A stretch of 64,000 bases of DNA. Source: Punica granatum. Its lineage: Eukaryota; Streptophyta; Magnoliopsida; Myrtales; Lythraceae. Within the stretch, counting starts at the first letter, position 1. Every line of letters starts with the position of its first letter. Location: NCBI RefSeq assembly GCF_007655135.1, contig NC_045130.1:6944001-7008000 (forward strand), written 5' to 3'. Positions 48,534 to 59,699 of this stretch are shown piece by piece. The notes beneath the pieces are model-generated. The model made no database searches. It was not told the DNA's origin and was given only the letters and a program-made list of their open reading frames with translations. Both the position numbers and the translations under genes were made by a program.

Positions 48534-49908
48534 CCAAGTGATGGAGGGTAAACCCTCAAACCATGATGCGGACCGTACTAAGCCTCATCGGTTTCTGGGG
48601 ATAAACAATTGGTTTCTGATGGTTCCTCAGCTCTCCCTCTTCCATTCAGTTCAACTTGTTTAGAGGATTTCTTTTGCTTGGGATAAGACGTGGGAAGGAA
48701 CAACCCGTTTGATTTGATTCTATAAAACATAATCATCTTTTCACTCGAATAGGATAAAATTTATGTTTGAAGAACTTTATTTCAAGGTGGGTTGGCCCGT
48801 TCTGTTCTAGATTAATTGGAGTTCAATGGGTTGCAATCTGCATGGGTTTCTGGATAACAGACTGAAAGATCATCCATATGGATTGAAAAGAAATGAGATT
48901 CTTTCCCAAGTATAATACAATGACATATAAAGAAACGAGTTAATGTTATTTGAAAATGTGACCAGGAAGTTTCCTAGTAGTCTCTCTACTTTATAGATAG
49001 TAGACATGTTTTGGGGCTGCTACAATAAGAGTTCAAGTTGCTATTTTCTTGGTTGGACATCCTTCAAAATATCGATCCTAATTGCTTTATGCAATTCTAT
49101 ATCGATCACACGTTTATGGGCTTCCGGACTGCTATGAAAGCAAAACTGCCTTTTTCTGATCCAATTCATATCCACAAATTTGAAAGGGCACATGAAAAAT
49201 CAAAGCACTTACCCTACGGGGGCAAGCAACCATAGGGAATTATTGATAGTGCCGTGCTGCCATGACATGAGGATGAAGTTGAACTCTTTTTTTTTTTTTT
49301 TTGGTTAATATATGTTATTGATTTTAATTTATTTTGAAGAAGTCAAATCCCTGACTGATCAAACGTAGGACATGCATTATCTATCTAACCCGTCATATAT
49401 AATTTTCTTGTGGGGAGGATAAAAAAAATAAGGGCAAAGATTCTTGCCCAACCTTTCCGCGAACTTTCATGTTATGTCTACCAACATTGTATCATTAATT
49501 ATCTATATATATATATTATTCAGCAAAAAAGAAATATATATATATATATATATATTATTTAGATATTTGATGAGATCGTGGATGGTAGATATTCTCAATC
49601 TAATCTTAATCGAGCATCGATTTGGTATCAAACGGACACTCTGCCTAATGCTAGCTCCTAGATGTATATCGAAGAAGGAACAAAATTGCTTTAATATGGA
49701 ACGTAGTCTTACAGCTCATGTACATGGAGCAGCATACTTACATCAAATCTATGCCAACAACAATGAACACAATTAATACAAAAGGCATGACGAAAATTTC
49801 AAAAAAAACAAAATGAGATAAGAATAGTTGAAGTCAATATCATCAAATTAATTGGTCCAGATCAACTAGGTTGAGCTTGTCCGCATGGGATTGGTCACAA
49901 AATTGGTG
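48534..49908. other. Gene-free spacer
   Basis: AT-rich, with a T-run at about 49288-49302 and (AT)n at 49503-49556. Open frames here lack domains. Confidence 0.5.
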
Positions 49909-49915
49909 TCGATTT

Positions 49916-50079
49916 TTTTGGATGAATGGTGAAACTTTCATTGATAATAAAATGAAATTACATTAGAGACCAACACCATTTACCCCTGTTTAAAACGATC
50001 AAATCTAGAAGTCCCAAAAAACTAAGCCAAATCAACTATGGGCAGTATCATATGCCTCACTATGATAGAATGTATAATT
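49916..50079 (-). mobile_element. Short 5'-truncated LINE 3' end, same family as 9291-10080
   Basis: On the minus strand it reads CATTCTATCATAGTGAGGCA, then a diverged 3' UTR, then TATCAATGAAAGTTTCACCA and ATTCATCC followed by an A-run. This parallels the 3' end of the LINE at 9291-10080. TCGATTT flanks both sides (49909-49915 and 50080-50086) as a likely target-site duplication. Only about 160 bp of the element was copied. Confidence 0.75.
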
Positions 50080-50202
50080 TCGATTTAACATATTCGATTT
50101 TCTTTCTTAATTTCCTCGATTTGATAATTTATATGTTTGAATAAAAAATTATTGGAGTAGCAAGATAGGACCACACCACCTCCCTACCACCTCTTTTCTC
50201 TC

Positions 50203-50211
50203 TATATATAA
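50203..50211 (+). promoter_or_regulatory. TATA box of the pathogen-related protein gene
   Basis: TATATATAA about 50 bases before the ATG at 50260. An ACC-rich stretch (CACCACCTCCCTACCACCTC-like) lies just upstream. Confidence 0.6.
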
Positions 50212-50259
50212 GTTTGAAGATATGTGTTGGATTGTTCACAAGATTATTTTCGCGAGACA

Positions 50260-51406
50260 ATGGGTTCTTCGGATGATCAAAAGACCGACAAGTACAGGTC
50301 TTATTTGTATGATGAAGGAGAAAAGAACACCCGTTGGAGATTCGGTGCTGCCCCTAACTACGACGCTGTCAACAAACTCTTCGAGGAAGGCCGGACTAAG
50401 GTACGGCTTATATGTTTATGTAGGTACATGGACCCATACGTACTATAGATAGGAGAAACCTCTAATATGACATATCGAGTTTCCGTTGTCCTTCTAGACA
50501 ATTTGTGATATAACTGATCTCGATCTTGGCTAATTTTTTCTTGAAGATATGGCCGGCTGGTTCGATCGAGGAGAAGGTACAGAACCTAGTGAAAACCTTT
50601 GAAATGGAGTTGTTCCACAAGACAAGACCCGAAGACTACAAATCACTTGACCCCTACAAGCTCACTCTCAGCCTCAATGGTTGTCTCTCTTTTCATGAAT
50701 TTTCTCAAAGTTCAATTTAAAAAGAAAAAGAAAAAAAACATTTATTGTGGTTTTTATTAAGACAGTTCTCAAAGGGCAGTTTGGTTAATTACTTGCAGGA
50801 AGGAAACCGATGAGTATGAAAGAAGTGGGGATGATAGGAGGAGGCTACAACTTCTTCCTCCAGACGGCTTTGCCTGAGGCTATGCGGGGCTATGACCCGG
50901 CCAGTGAGACTGTCGACACGTCCCACCTGGCGTTCACGACGACCTTCCCTAGAGGGTTCGTGCTGGAAGTCCTCGAGGTGTATGCAGGGCCGCCCGTGAT
51001 GGTGTTCAAGTTCAGGCACTGGGGCCACATGGAAGGCCCCTTCAAAAGCCATGCCGCAACTGGAGAAATGGTGGAGTTCTTCGGCATTGGTGTCTATGAG
51101 GTACTTTGAGAAGATTGTGATCTTACATTATATATCGGCATTCGACGAAGAACATGATTGTTCTTTTGTTCTTCGAACTTTAATCATGCTGACATCTCCA
51201 GCTAATTAATGTCTCCATGTTGTGGTGTGTGTCTGCAGGTGGACGAGAACATGAAGATAGTGAGGGTGGAGTTCTTCCTTGACAGGGGAGAGCTTCTTGG
51301 AGGTCTGATGAGAGGCTCCGCAGCGGACTCTGCTCACGCTCCAGACGAGGCGGCGGCGGCGGCGGCAGCCTCCTCGTCCTGCCCTTTCCTCAGGAGCACT
51401 GGATGA
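50260..51406 (+). CDS. Pathogen-related protein (barley PRG-like, NTF2/SnoaL-like fold)
   Basis: Four exons: 50260-50400, 50547-50679, 50799-51100 and 51239-51406, 744 bases, 247 residues, in phase. The ATG was chosen because it gives the conserved start (GSSDDQKTDKYRSYLYDEGE), and a TATA box lies 50 bases upstream. Family hallmarks include WRFGAAPNYD.VN.LFEEGRT, IWPAGSIEEKVQNLVKTFEM, the PMSMKEVGMIGGGYN segment and FKFRHWGHMEGPFKSHAATG. The C-terminus is alanine-rich (AAAAAAASSSCPF) and encoded by a short GGC repeat. Family knowledge: these proteins were named for induction during fungal infection in barley. The fold resembles NTF2-like proteins, and no catalytic activity is established. The protein has no signal peptide and is likely cytosolic. 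Confidence 0.9.
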
Positions 51407-51760
51407 GATGAAGTAAATCAAATACTATGGTCTACCGAGAAAAGAACCGAATGCTATGTTTAAGACATTAATAAGACTTCATATATATTATTGTGGTGGG
51501 AATTAATGTACTGTTTCTGCGCAACAATAAATAACATTTGGATTAATAATGTGCAAAAGTCTATCGAAAACGTATGTTATCAAGCATAAAACTCAGATAT
51601 TATGAGCATAAGCAGTGCTTACTCGACTAATTGATCCTACAAAACATATACAGGAACGCTGGAGAATAACAGCAAAGAAAAATTGGGTACGGCAAACCTC
51701 AGCCTAATCCTTGCGATGAAACTATGAACTCAACTCGACAGAAACATATCTATCTATTGT
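51407..51760. other. 3' flank of the pathogen-related gene
   Basis: AT-rich, with no recognisable feature. Confidence 0.5.
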
Positions 51761-52275
51761 GGCCCCGTTTGAAGTTTGAGTTTAATTTTAGAATCGTGAT
51801 TTTGATTTTAACTCTACCCATAACAAAATAAATTACACTCATCAAAGTCAAAATAATGGGCCCCACCCATAAATATTTATACCACTCCATTTTAATATAA
51901 CTCCCATAATTTCAAAATTGAAAAACATGTTCGGGGGGCCGAGGCGACAGGGGAGGAGATGCAGGAGTCGAGGGGAGGGAGGGGCCGGCTTCACTCTCCA
52001 GCTGACGGGTGGGCTTTCTCGATTGACGGTGGAATCGTGAGGAGCAGCTGTCGTTGACGAAGAAGGAAGAACAACGGGGGCCGGGGCGACGAGATCTGCA
52101 GCGCTCAGGAAGAATAAGGAGGGGGTGGGGGAAAAGCTTGGGGTGGGGGCCGTTTGCAATGCATCGATGAGAAGGGGAACGGTCAAATGACTGTGGACCC
52201 ATAAGTCTGACCAAATACTCCGTAAAATCACAATCAAAGTCAAGTTAAAATCAAACCTAAATTTCAAACGCCACC
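51761..52275. mobile_element. Candidate Tourist-like element with GC-rich interior
   Basis: The left end is GGCCCCGTTTGAAGTTTGAG. The reverse complement of the right end is GGTGGCGTTTGAAATTTAGG, and both continue into TTTAATTTTA / TTTGATTTTA-type sequence. The GGC…GTTTG start resembles Tourist/PIF-Harbinger MITEs. Unlike a normal MITE, the interior (about 51930-52185) is strongly GC-rich and may be captured host DNA. No clear 3-bp target-site duplication. Confidence 0.5.
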
Positions 52276-55200
52276 TTAATCATTCACGTTTATATGGTTC
52301 TGCTCGTTACAGTGTCGATCGACGTGTATATTGGTTTCAATGTTGAACAATTCCAATTTGTGAATGATGCACCGTTTCATTCCACCAATCCAAACAAGTA
52401 GGAATGCTATCACATCAGCTACAAAAAGTTATGCTTCAGTCTCAGCTTATCATACCAACTGACGACGCAACAGCAATAATACAAGAGTTTGTATTTGACC
52501 AAGTCCTCCAAGCCAAAACCAATTTGAATATGATTTGGTTGTGGGCTTGTGTTATTAATTATACGATAAATAATATGAGCATATGACAATAATTATGATT
52601 AGAAAAGAAGTCAAGATAAAACAGGATTTGGTAGTTATTAAGATTTATCTAATTATATAGAGATAACTGTGGAAATCATGGCCATGTACATGAAAATACC
52701 AAATGCGTTGCTTGACCAGCGAGTCTTTGAAAAGAAATTAATCAGCAAGGTCATAAAGAAATTCTAAAACGAAACATAAGCCATGCGAGAAAGCACGTAT
52801 TAGTTCTTGATCAGCATGCCCAAGTAGAATTAAGATTATGCAGGTAGATTATGCAGATAGACGTACATACATCCTAAGTATGATCATGTGTCCAATAAAC
52901 TGGCTAATCAGTTACATCCGCTTAATACATACGTATCATACCCATGACGATGTCGTTTAGTTAAGCAATCCCATTCCGTTCCAGCCATTTGAATCATTTG
53001 AACTGGGTTCTTCATTAGGGAATTAATTGTTCCACTACATTCTTTTTCACAGTCCATGTCAAATATCGTTAATATCCACTCTACGTACGTAGAGCCTTTA
53101 TGTGCTAACACTTCCTCAAGTTTGCCTTTGATATATGCTGGAATTACCTCTACCTGTGGGAATTAGGAATCGGGATTCCTCTTCCTTGTTTTCCAATTCG
53201 TTAGAGATTAGGAGGCTTATCGTATTTTGCAGGTTCGTGCCCAACTTGGGTCGGTCTTTAACCAGCTGCCTGCTGCCAGCATATGCAAAAGGTTCATGCT
53301 TCACCGATCATACTGAGGAGTATCGTGTTGCTTTGAAAACTTAATTTCAGCTGTGAGTACAAAAAGAAATCTTGTGTTGTAAGTAATCATTGGAAATGGT
53401 GGTCTCTGCAATCACTGAAATGCTCGATCCAGATCATTTTCCATGCCTTTGATTTTCCGTATCCAATTTCGAGCAAATATGGTGAATGGACATTGTTTTC
53501 TGGCTTTGCCGGGCTCGGCTTGGCAACTTTTCTATTGCTTCAAAGCAGGGCAAGCAGTTTATGGTGAGGTACATAGCAAGGCCTGTGGTCACTCGTAGAT
53601 CAGGGTGGATTTACGAACCTCCAGTGACTTGTTCAGGATCAGTTCAAAATACCCCCACAGTTTTGAGTCTCTGTGTGACTGAGTCTATGAACTGGGATCA
53701 GAGTAAAAATGAGTATAATTACAACAGATATTGTGAGAGTTGATATTTAACGTACCAAATCGATGCGATGATCTCAGGCTTTTAAGGGTCGTGTGAATAT
53801 CCTCCGAGAACTGGGTCTGAGTATCACATCACTATTCAGAGCATTCAACGGGACAACGAGAACCTGTTAGATGGAATGCAGTGAGGTCTCGTGATCTACT
53901 AGATGAAAGCACGATCATACACATTTTTTCACAGTATATAAACATGTCGATAACTGAGATGAGGATTGGCATGACAATGATGAAGCATTGGACAACATAT
54001 AGACGACTCACCCTCATCTTCTAGTCCAGCACCCAAGTTGTCCGATCATGAATGCCGATTGACGAAGACTGAGGGCCTCTCTGGTTGGCCTCTGGTCAGT
54101 TCTATTCATCCCTTTCAAAGTTCATAATCACCGGTCTCGATTGAAGGTATTGGAAGTTATTGTTTCATCTGATTACCTCCCGATATCAAATGGATAAAGC
54201 TCTCCCTATCCCGACCCATTAATTAACATCGACAACTGGACACAAACTCATCGTGTCTGGTATGGTCCAGGGGTACTTGTTTCAGTCAAGTGAAGCTGCA
54301 TTACATGTACAGCATGACATATATGACTTCACATTTCATTTAATTCTTTCACGCCGGACATGGATAGATACAGGGAAGCTCTTAACTTCAACCGAAGATT
54401 CAGAGCGTTCATCATCTTCCAACATGAAGGAAACTAGGAACCCGCATGCCAGATCGTTAAGGTGGAGTCCGAGTCCCCGATGAAACGACTTCGTTCAAGT
54501 TCACAATGAGAAATGAATAATGGGATGCGGGCTTTCTCTAGTCAAGCCCCCGACCCGAAGTAAAGGCAGTCTGAAGCCCATGAGGAAATTCTATTGGCCC
54601 AACAGCATTTTTTTTTTCCGATGTGAATCATGGTATTCGGAAGCCAATTAGATCCCGACTAATCCAATGGAGCCAGGCTGGTTCACTAAGAAATAAAGCT
54701 TTTACAGTGTTCATTTTTCTACATTTATAAACACTCGAACCTGAGACCTTACTTAAGCGGAATAAGCGTTGAAACGCTACAACCGGGGTTGGTTGGTCCA
54801 ACAACAATTAAAGTGTAGATTTCTTCCTTATTTTTACCGCCTGACGATATTTGTTTTTAAAAAAAAATTGTAATTTCGGAGCTGTCTCATTTATTTGCCT
54901 GCCAATGAAAGAAATTATCACTTCAACAACCTACTTATTTTAATTCATGCCAATAGGGCATTTGTGTACACGTGTAGCAATTAGAGTTCCATAGTCCACA
55001 TCACATATTTATTTTGTTTCCTATAGGCCATAAAGTCAAATTTCAAAGCAAACACTTCCAAGAAATCCATTAACATATCACACATTTAATGCCCTTTTCC
55101 TTTCCTTAATTTCCCCGAATAATGCTCTTCGCATCACGAGACTTGTCTAGGATCGATTACGCATTATTAGATTCAAGCCGGTCGATCATAAATAAGTTTG

Positions 55201-55378
55201 ATCCTATTAAACCAACACATATTTTAGAAGAGTCGGCCGTGAATGCATAAACGTTATAATTTAACGGATTTCATGGTGCATATGAAACTTTATTTCAAAA
55301 TCGATACTATATATAGAATTGGAAAATCTCGACAACCCTTAACCCGCCGTGACCACCAGTCCACACTTGGCTCTCCTC

Positions 55379-55380
<2 letters not shown>
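52276..55380. other. Gene-free spacer
   Basis: No coding region with recognisable domains. A dispersed repeat copy lies at about 54618-54795. The rest is AT-rich unique-looking sequence. Confidence 0.5.
54618..54795 (+). repeat. Dispersed repeat family, copy 1
   Basis: Contains CGATGTGAATCATGGTATTC, GGAAGCCAATTAGATCCCGA and CTAATCC, later GAACCTGAGACC. Related wording occurs at about 56567-56720 (+) and 57440-57615 (-). Unclassified. Confidence 0.6.

Positions 55381-55414
<34 letters not shown>
55381..55414. repeat. (AT)n microsatellite in the MADS gene promoter
   Basis: About 16 AT dinucleotides some 95-125 bases upstream of the MADS ATG; it may double as the TATA region. Confidence 0.9.
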
Positions 55415-55415
<1 letters not shown>

Positions 55416-55507
55416 ACATGTATGAGAGGGTATTTATTTGTATAGTGCCTTCTTCTTAATTGTGCGCAAAAATATCTCTCTAAGGTTTTGTCGAGGAAGG
55501 ATAGATA

Positions 55508-56080
55508 ATGGGGAGGAAGAAGGTAAGGCTAGAGCTCATCACCAATGAATCCACGAGAAAGACGACCTTCCGGAAGAGGAAGGCGGGGCTGCTGAAGAAG
55601 GCGAACGAGCTCACGACCCTCTGTGGGGTTGAGGGCTGCGCGATTGTCTATGGCCCCAATGAGCCCGACCCTCATGTATGGCCTTCCCGGGAGGAGGCCG
55701 AGCAGGTCCTCACGAGGTTCAAGAGCCTGCCGGCCAAGAAGCAGGCCAAGCATATGATGAACCACGAGGAGTGCCTCGACAAGAACCTGATGATCCTGGA
55801 GGGGAAAGTCGAGGAAGGGGTGAGGCAGAACCGGGACCTCGAGCTGGAGATGCTGTTGGACGAGCTGTTGGAGGAGGACGGGAACGACGAGAGGCTGATT
55901 GAGATGATGAGCCTGGAGGACATGAAGGACTTGTGCGGGTTCTTGGACAAGAGACTCGAGGAGATCCCTAAGGACGATGGCAACGACGGGTCCAGTCATG
56001 TTGCCTCCTCGGAGAATCTTGGCGATGGCGATGAGGATGAAGACATCGAAGAGGAAGAAGTATCTGTGTCCGATGATTAA
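55508..56080 (+). CDS. Type I (M-gamma) MADS-box protein, AGL80-like
   Basis: Single-exon gene of 190 codons, which is normal for type I MADS genes. The MADS domain fills residues 1 to about 60 (MGRKKVRLELI, TTFRKRKAGLLKKANELTTLCGVEGCAIVY), followed by YGPNEPDPHVWPS, the M-gamma signature shared with AGL80, PHERES and AGL36. There is no K domain. The C-terminal part is a charged, Leu/Glu-rich helix and ends in a very acidic tail (DGDEDEDIEEEEV). Local GC content is far above its AT-rich surroundings. Family knowledge: M-gamma factors act in central cell and endosperm, usually as heterodimers with M-alpha proteins such as AGL62 or AGL61. The exact orthologue is not decided here. Confidence 0.92.
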   Translation: MGRKKVRLELITNESTRKTTFRKRKAGLLKKANELTTLCGVEGCAIVYGPNEPDPHVWPSREEAEQVLTRFKSLPAKKQAKHMMNHEECLDKNLMILEGKVEEGVRQNRDLELEMLLDELLEEDGNDERLIEMMSLEDMKDLCGFLDKRLEEIPKDDGNDGSSHVASSENLGDGDEDEDIEEEEVSVSDD

Positions 56081-56566
56081 TGAACTAATTTTCCGTGAGG
56101 ATCTTTGCTTAGTGAGAGAGAATTCATGGAAGTCAATTGGGGATTGGTGCGACTCATCATCATCATGAGTTCGGTCGATTTAACTTGGTTCTTGTCATTG
56201 AATGTTTCTTTTTCTTGGGAATATATGTATATATATATATGGACTTATATACATTCATTCATAGCGAAATTTTCTCATTATTGAGCAATCCGTTCGGATA
56301 ATATTTATGTTGAGAAAATTGGTTGAGAAAATCGTGAATGATCCTTGAGTACAGTGATACAACGAGAGGAATTTCTCTCGTCATCCTTTATATCGATATA
56401 TATGGGGAGCGTATATGATTGGAATTATTTAGAGGTGGCTAATTTAAAGTAACCTTTCCTTTTTTTTTTCTTTTCATTGATAGGCCTAGTATTTCCGGCA
56501 ATTGCAATGGCTTCTTTATTTCTTCATGTTCTAAAAAACTAGATTGTTTAGATCCAATGAGTCAAT

Positions 56567-56720
56567 GTGTATCATAGTATCCAGAAGTTCAATCAACTCC
56601 GACTAATCTAGTTTGAGTTAGGTTGGTCTATTAAAGGATAAAATTATGTCAATCATGAATTTCCTCCATCACAAGATTCGAACCTGAAATATTATTTAAA
56701 AGAACAAACACCGAACCGTT
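56567..56720 (+). repeat. Dispersed repeat family, copy 2
   Basis: Contains GTATCCAGAAGTTCAATCAA and CTCCGACTAATCTAG, later GATTCGAACCTGAAA, in the same order as in copy 1. Confidence 0.55.
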
Positions 56721-57439
56721 TAAATAAATTCACATTGGTTCTTTCTCTCGTTTATATCGTGGTAGGGTGCAGCGATTTTCTTAGAAAGAGAAAGAAATTA
56801 AATGCTTCTCGTCCCATATGCGAAAAATAAGAAATTTATTGATCATATCTATTTAAAAGAAATCCTTTTTTTGGGCAAATACATGTGGAAAAATAAAAAG
56901 ATTTAATAAGCCATCTCATGACAAATCTGGTGGGCACCTATGAATTAGATTTGTCCGAATTTGGGTGAAATTAGTAAGAGGGTAAAAGTCCAAGAAGTAA
57001 TATTTGGCAATGGTGTAAATGCAAGTTCATGCACCTAAATCTCCACATGCAAAAAAACGTATAGTAGAATTGCTGCATGCTTAAAATGGAATAAATAATC
57101 TAAGATAAGACGTACCACTATATATTCTTTCTAAAATAAAGAATATCTATGATATATGCTCAATAAATGAGAATATTAAATTTACAGTGCCGGGAAAAAA
57201 CATTTTTACCAAGATTTGAAGGCCGTAGATGAAAGTGGGTTATGGGTGGAGTTAACATATGATTTTTTTTTTCTTTTCTCCCATCGAGTGAATGAAGTTA
57301 CCATATTTAATTAACAAAAGTATCTAGAAAATAAGGGGAAATGAGGAATTAAATGATTTAAAAAAATTAAAAAAACCAACGTGAATTGGTTTAAACTGTT
57401 CAGCGCTTATTCTGATTAAGCAAGATCTTGGGTGAAAAT

Positions 57440-57615
57440 TTATACCGGGAGAACTTTACTCCTTAATACGCTGATCCAGCTCGATTAGATTAGTCGGGAT
57501 CCAATTGAGCTTTCGAATAGTAGGGTTCACATCGAAAAAAATTTTAAAAAGAGGTGTAACAAAATAACACACGTTCCCACATGTAATCAAGAGATTCTAA
57601 ATTCGATACTACCTT
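57440..57615 (-). repeat. Dispersed repeat family, copy 3 (inverted)
   Basis: The reverse complement contains CGATGTGAACCCTACTATTC and GAAAGCTCAATTGGATCCCG, then ACTAATCTAATCG, closely matching copy 1. Confidence 0.6.
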
Positions 57616-57891
57616 TTTATTAGTTATTATGATTTTTATTTTTAAATACTACGCTCGCATGCTTCCTTTGTTAAAAAAAAAAAAGAACTTATGATTGTTA
57701 GCAATCAGTCCATTGTACTACTATACAAAGGAGACAAGAAGGATGAGTAGATATATATTTTGCCACCAGAGAACGAATAACTCATTATACATCTAGTTAT
57801 ATATATAATTATGAAACCCATATGAGATGAGATGTAACAAATAAGGGGACTTGACGAGCTGATGTACAAAAGTCTTTGAGATTTTTTTTTT

Positions 57892-59490
57892 TTAATACGT
57901 ATCGAACTGCAGATGATATCCTATATAAATGAGGTGCAACGTAAGACTGACCAAGATTGTGACATTCAGGAACCACGAACACGAGTTCAGGGTTTCGATT
58001 CTAGCATTCAATCTAGACATTCTCTCCTTGATAATTATCCTTTTGTCTCGCTCTGTCGAGATGGCGGAACCGGCTGTGGTGCCATCATCAACAGATGATG
58101 GCGGTTCGGGTGGCTCGGATGTTTTGCTATTGCCTGCCCTACTGCCGGAGGGTTCCAAGGGCGACGACCCTTCTAGTTTCCCATCTTTCTTCTCCATCTC
58201 CATCTTCTCTAACAATGCCTGCATTATTCAATTGCTCGGGGTCAATGAGAAGAGAAGACACAATTAAATTCATAGTATTCTTTCCTTCTTTTTTTTGGGT
58301 GAAACATGAGGCAATCTCTGCTCGGGCGACATCTTGTTTAAGTCTTAACCACGAGATACTTTCAATGAATTTCAAATTTATGAATTACATTCGAGTAAAG
58401 GCCTACCCATTCCCAATGGGATTACAACTTACAAGATTGTAGTTTTTTTTTTTGGTGGGGGGGGGGGGGGGGGGTGGTGGTGTGGGGTGTAAAAACATAG
58501 GTTTAGTATACGAGTACCTTAGGTTTAGTATACGAGTACCTTAGTCGCTCGAGGCTCCAAATAGAGCAAATTCACAAGAACCGTCACAAGGCAAGCCAAA
58601 AGATCATAGCCTTTGAGCTTCCCGCTCCTTTCCAGGCCGAGGAAATGGCCGACCACCGCCCCACTGATGCAGCAACTCATGGCCCTGCAATAAGCTCCGG
58701 ACACCACTCTCTCAACCGCAGGGAGCTGCCACTGCGGGATGGCTTTGGCGCATGCAGAATTTGAAATGAACACGACCCACACGCCCATGCCATATGCCGT
58801 CACGTACCCTACCAGGCCTGCAATGCCCGCCAGTAATCTCAGACCATCCAGCAGCTGTGTCGCAAACCTGACCTGGTTTGAGAAAACAATGTTAGATGGT
58901 CCCGGCCGGAAATTAGATACTATGGAACTAAAACAAAACTCTAAGCCATCGCAAAACTCTAAACTCAAATATATATGGCCGGTCCAGGCAGCTCTCACGT
59001 GTATTGATTGATCATGTAATTTGCACTATATCTCTTTGAACGTAGTAAGGTCGAGAAAAGGCAGTTCCTCAAACGTGAATTAACTAATGAAGTAGTACAC
59101 AATCTCGCATCCGCACCGATTTTACGTTCATAATATTTCGACAACTTAGGCTGGCTGCCACACGTACCTCAGAGGCTGCGTTCCCCGCATTCACTGCCCC
59201 TTCAGACAGGTTGCTGATGATATCCCGGCCGAGGGTTTTCCCCGTTTTGAACGCAGGCTGTCTGCTAGGGTTTGCAGGTTCGGCTTGCCCTTTCCAAGGG
59301 CCCGAACGGCCTTGTGGGTGCAGGCACGTCCGGAGGAATCGCACATGAGCTCCCTCGGGACGATGGTGGAGAACCCATGATCTTCATGATCACGTTCTTG
59401 ACTGCTGGAGTTCTCCAAAGAAACCACCGAAACTAGGGCAACCGAGGCAAGGAGAAGGAAGGCGATGAAAGCTAAACTTACGCTATTCAT
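57892..59490 (-). CDS. LEA/TMEM205-like membrane protein, one-base frameshift in exon 1
   Basis: Three exons: 59490-59168, 58872-58540 and 58218-57892. The N-terminus is a signal peptide (SLAFIAFLLLASVALVSVVS). A CDSSGRACTHKA segment and a LEA-like KTGKT region follow. Exon 2 encodes the TMEM205/DUF4149 domain with YVTAYGMGVWVVFISN, VVGHFLGLERS and the hallmark LYLEPRATK. Exon 3 continues ALLEKMEMEKKDGK and adds a final transmembrane helix (FLNVTILVSLTLHLIYIGYH). Exon 1 is 323 bases: the start frame and the KTGKTLGRD frame differ by one base, explained by one A missing from the A-run at 59244-59247. Family knowledge: Arabidopsis At1g72100/At1g22600-type proteins are seed LEA-domain proteins. 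Either a recent knockout or an assembly error; the rest is intact. Confidence 0.8.
58449..58474 (+). repeat. Poly-T/poly-G compound tract in intron 2 of the LEA/TMEM205 gene
   Basis: T-run then TGG and about 18 G, followed by TGGTGGTGTGGGG. Lies between exons 58872-58540 and 58218-57892. Confidence 0.85.
58499..58542 (-). repeat. 22-bp tandem duplication spanning the exon 2 donor site
   Basis: The 22-base unit GGTTTAGTATACGAGTACCTTA (given as GGTTTAGTATACG + AGTACCTTA) occurs twice in a row, each with a TAAGGTACTC donor on the minus strand. The upstream copy is the one used in the model. Confidence 0.85.
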
Positions 59491-59571
59491 TATAATCTCG
59501 GAAAATCAGAGAGTAGTGTAGAGTTCAATGGCGTTCTTGCATGAGATGTTGACTAGTACACGTATATGTAT

Positions 59572-59699
59572 GTATATATAGGCACAAACTATATATGTAT
59601 TTGTATGTACGGAATAGGGGCTGGCTGGTGGCATAGAATTTCTATGAAGTACTTCTTTACTCATGCTGTTCCCACGTGGATTTCATACCTTTACGTGGC
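59572..59699 (-). promoter_or_regulatory. TATA region and ABA-response-type elements of the LEA/TMEM205 gene
   Basis: A TATATATAC-type TATA region lies at about 59572-59580. Upstream are a perfect CACGTG G-box (59673-59678) and ACGTGGC (59693-59699), the core of a canonical ABRE. They lie about 180-210 bases before the ATG, which fits ABA or desiccation control of an LEA-type gene. Confidence 0.6.

Larger units (their letters stand above)
56081..57891. other. Gene-free AT-rich spacer with dispersed repeats
   Basis: Holds two copies of the dispersed repeat family (see separate entries) and an A-run near 57672. No gene is supported. Confidence 0.5.

Noticed and set aside
55529..55999. 156-codon antisense frame opposite the MADS gene
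   Set aside because: Leucine/valine/glutamine-rich shadow of the GC-rich MADS coding sequence.
59256..59310. A mini-intron that would explain the frame change in the LEA/TMEM205 exon 1
   Set aside because: The only in-phase donor/acceptor pair would give an intron of about 50 bases, below the usual plant minimum, and would delete residues that match the family.
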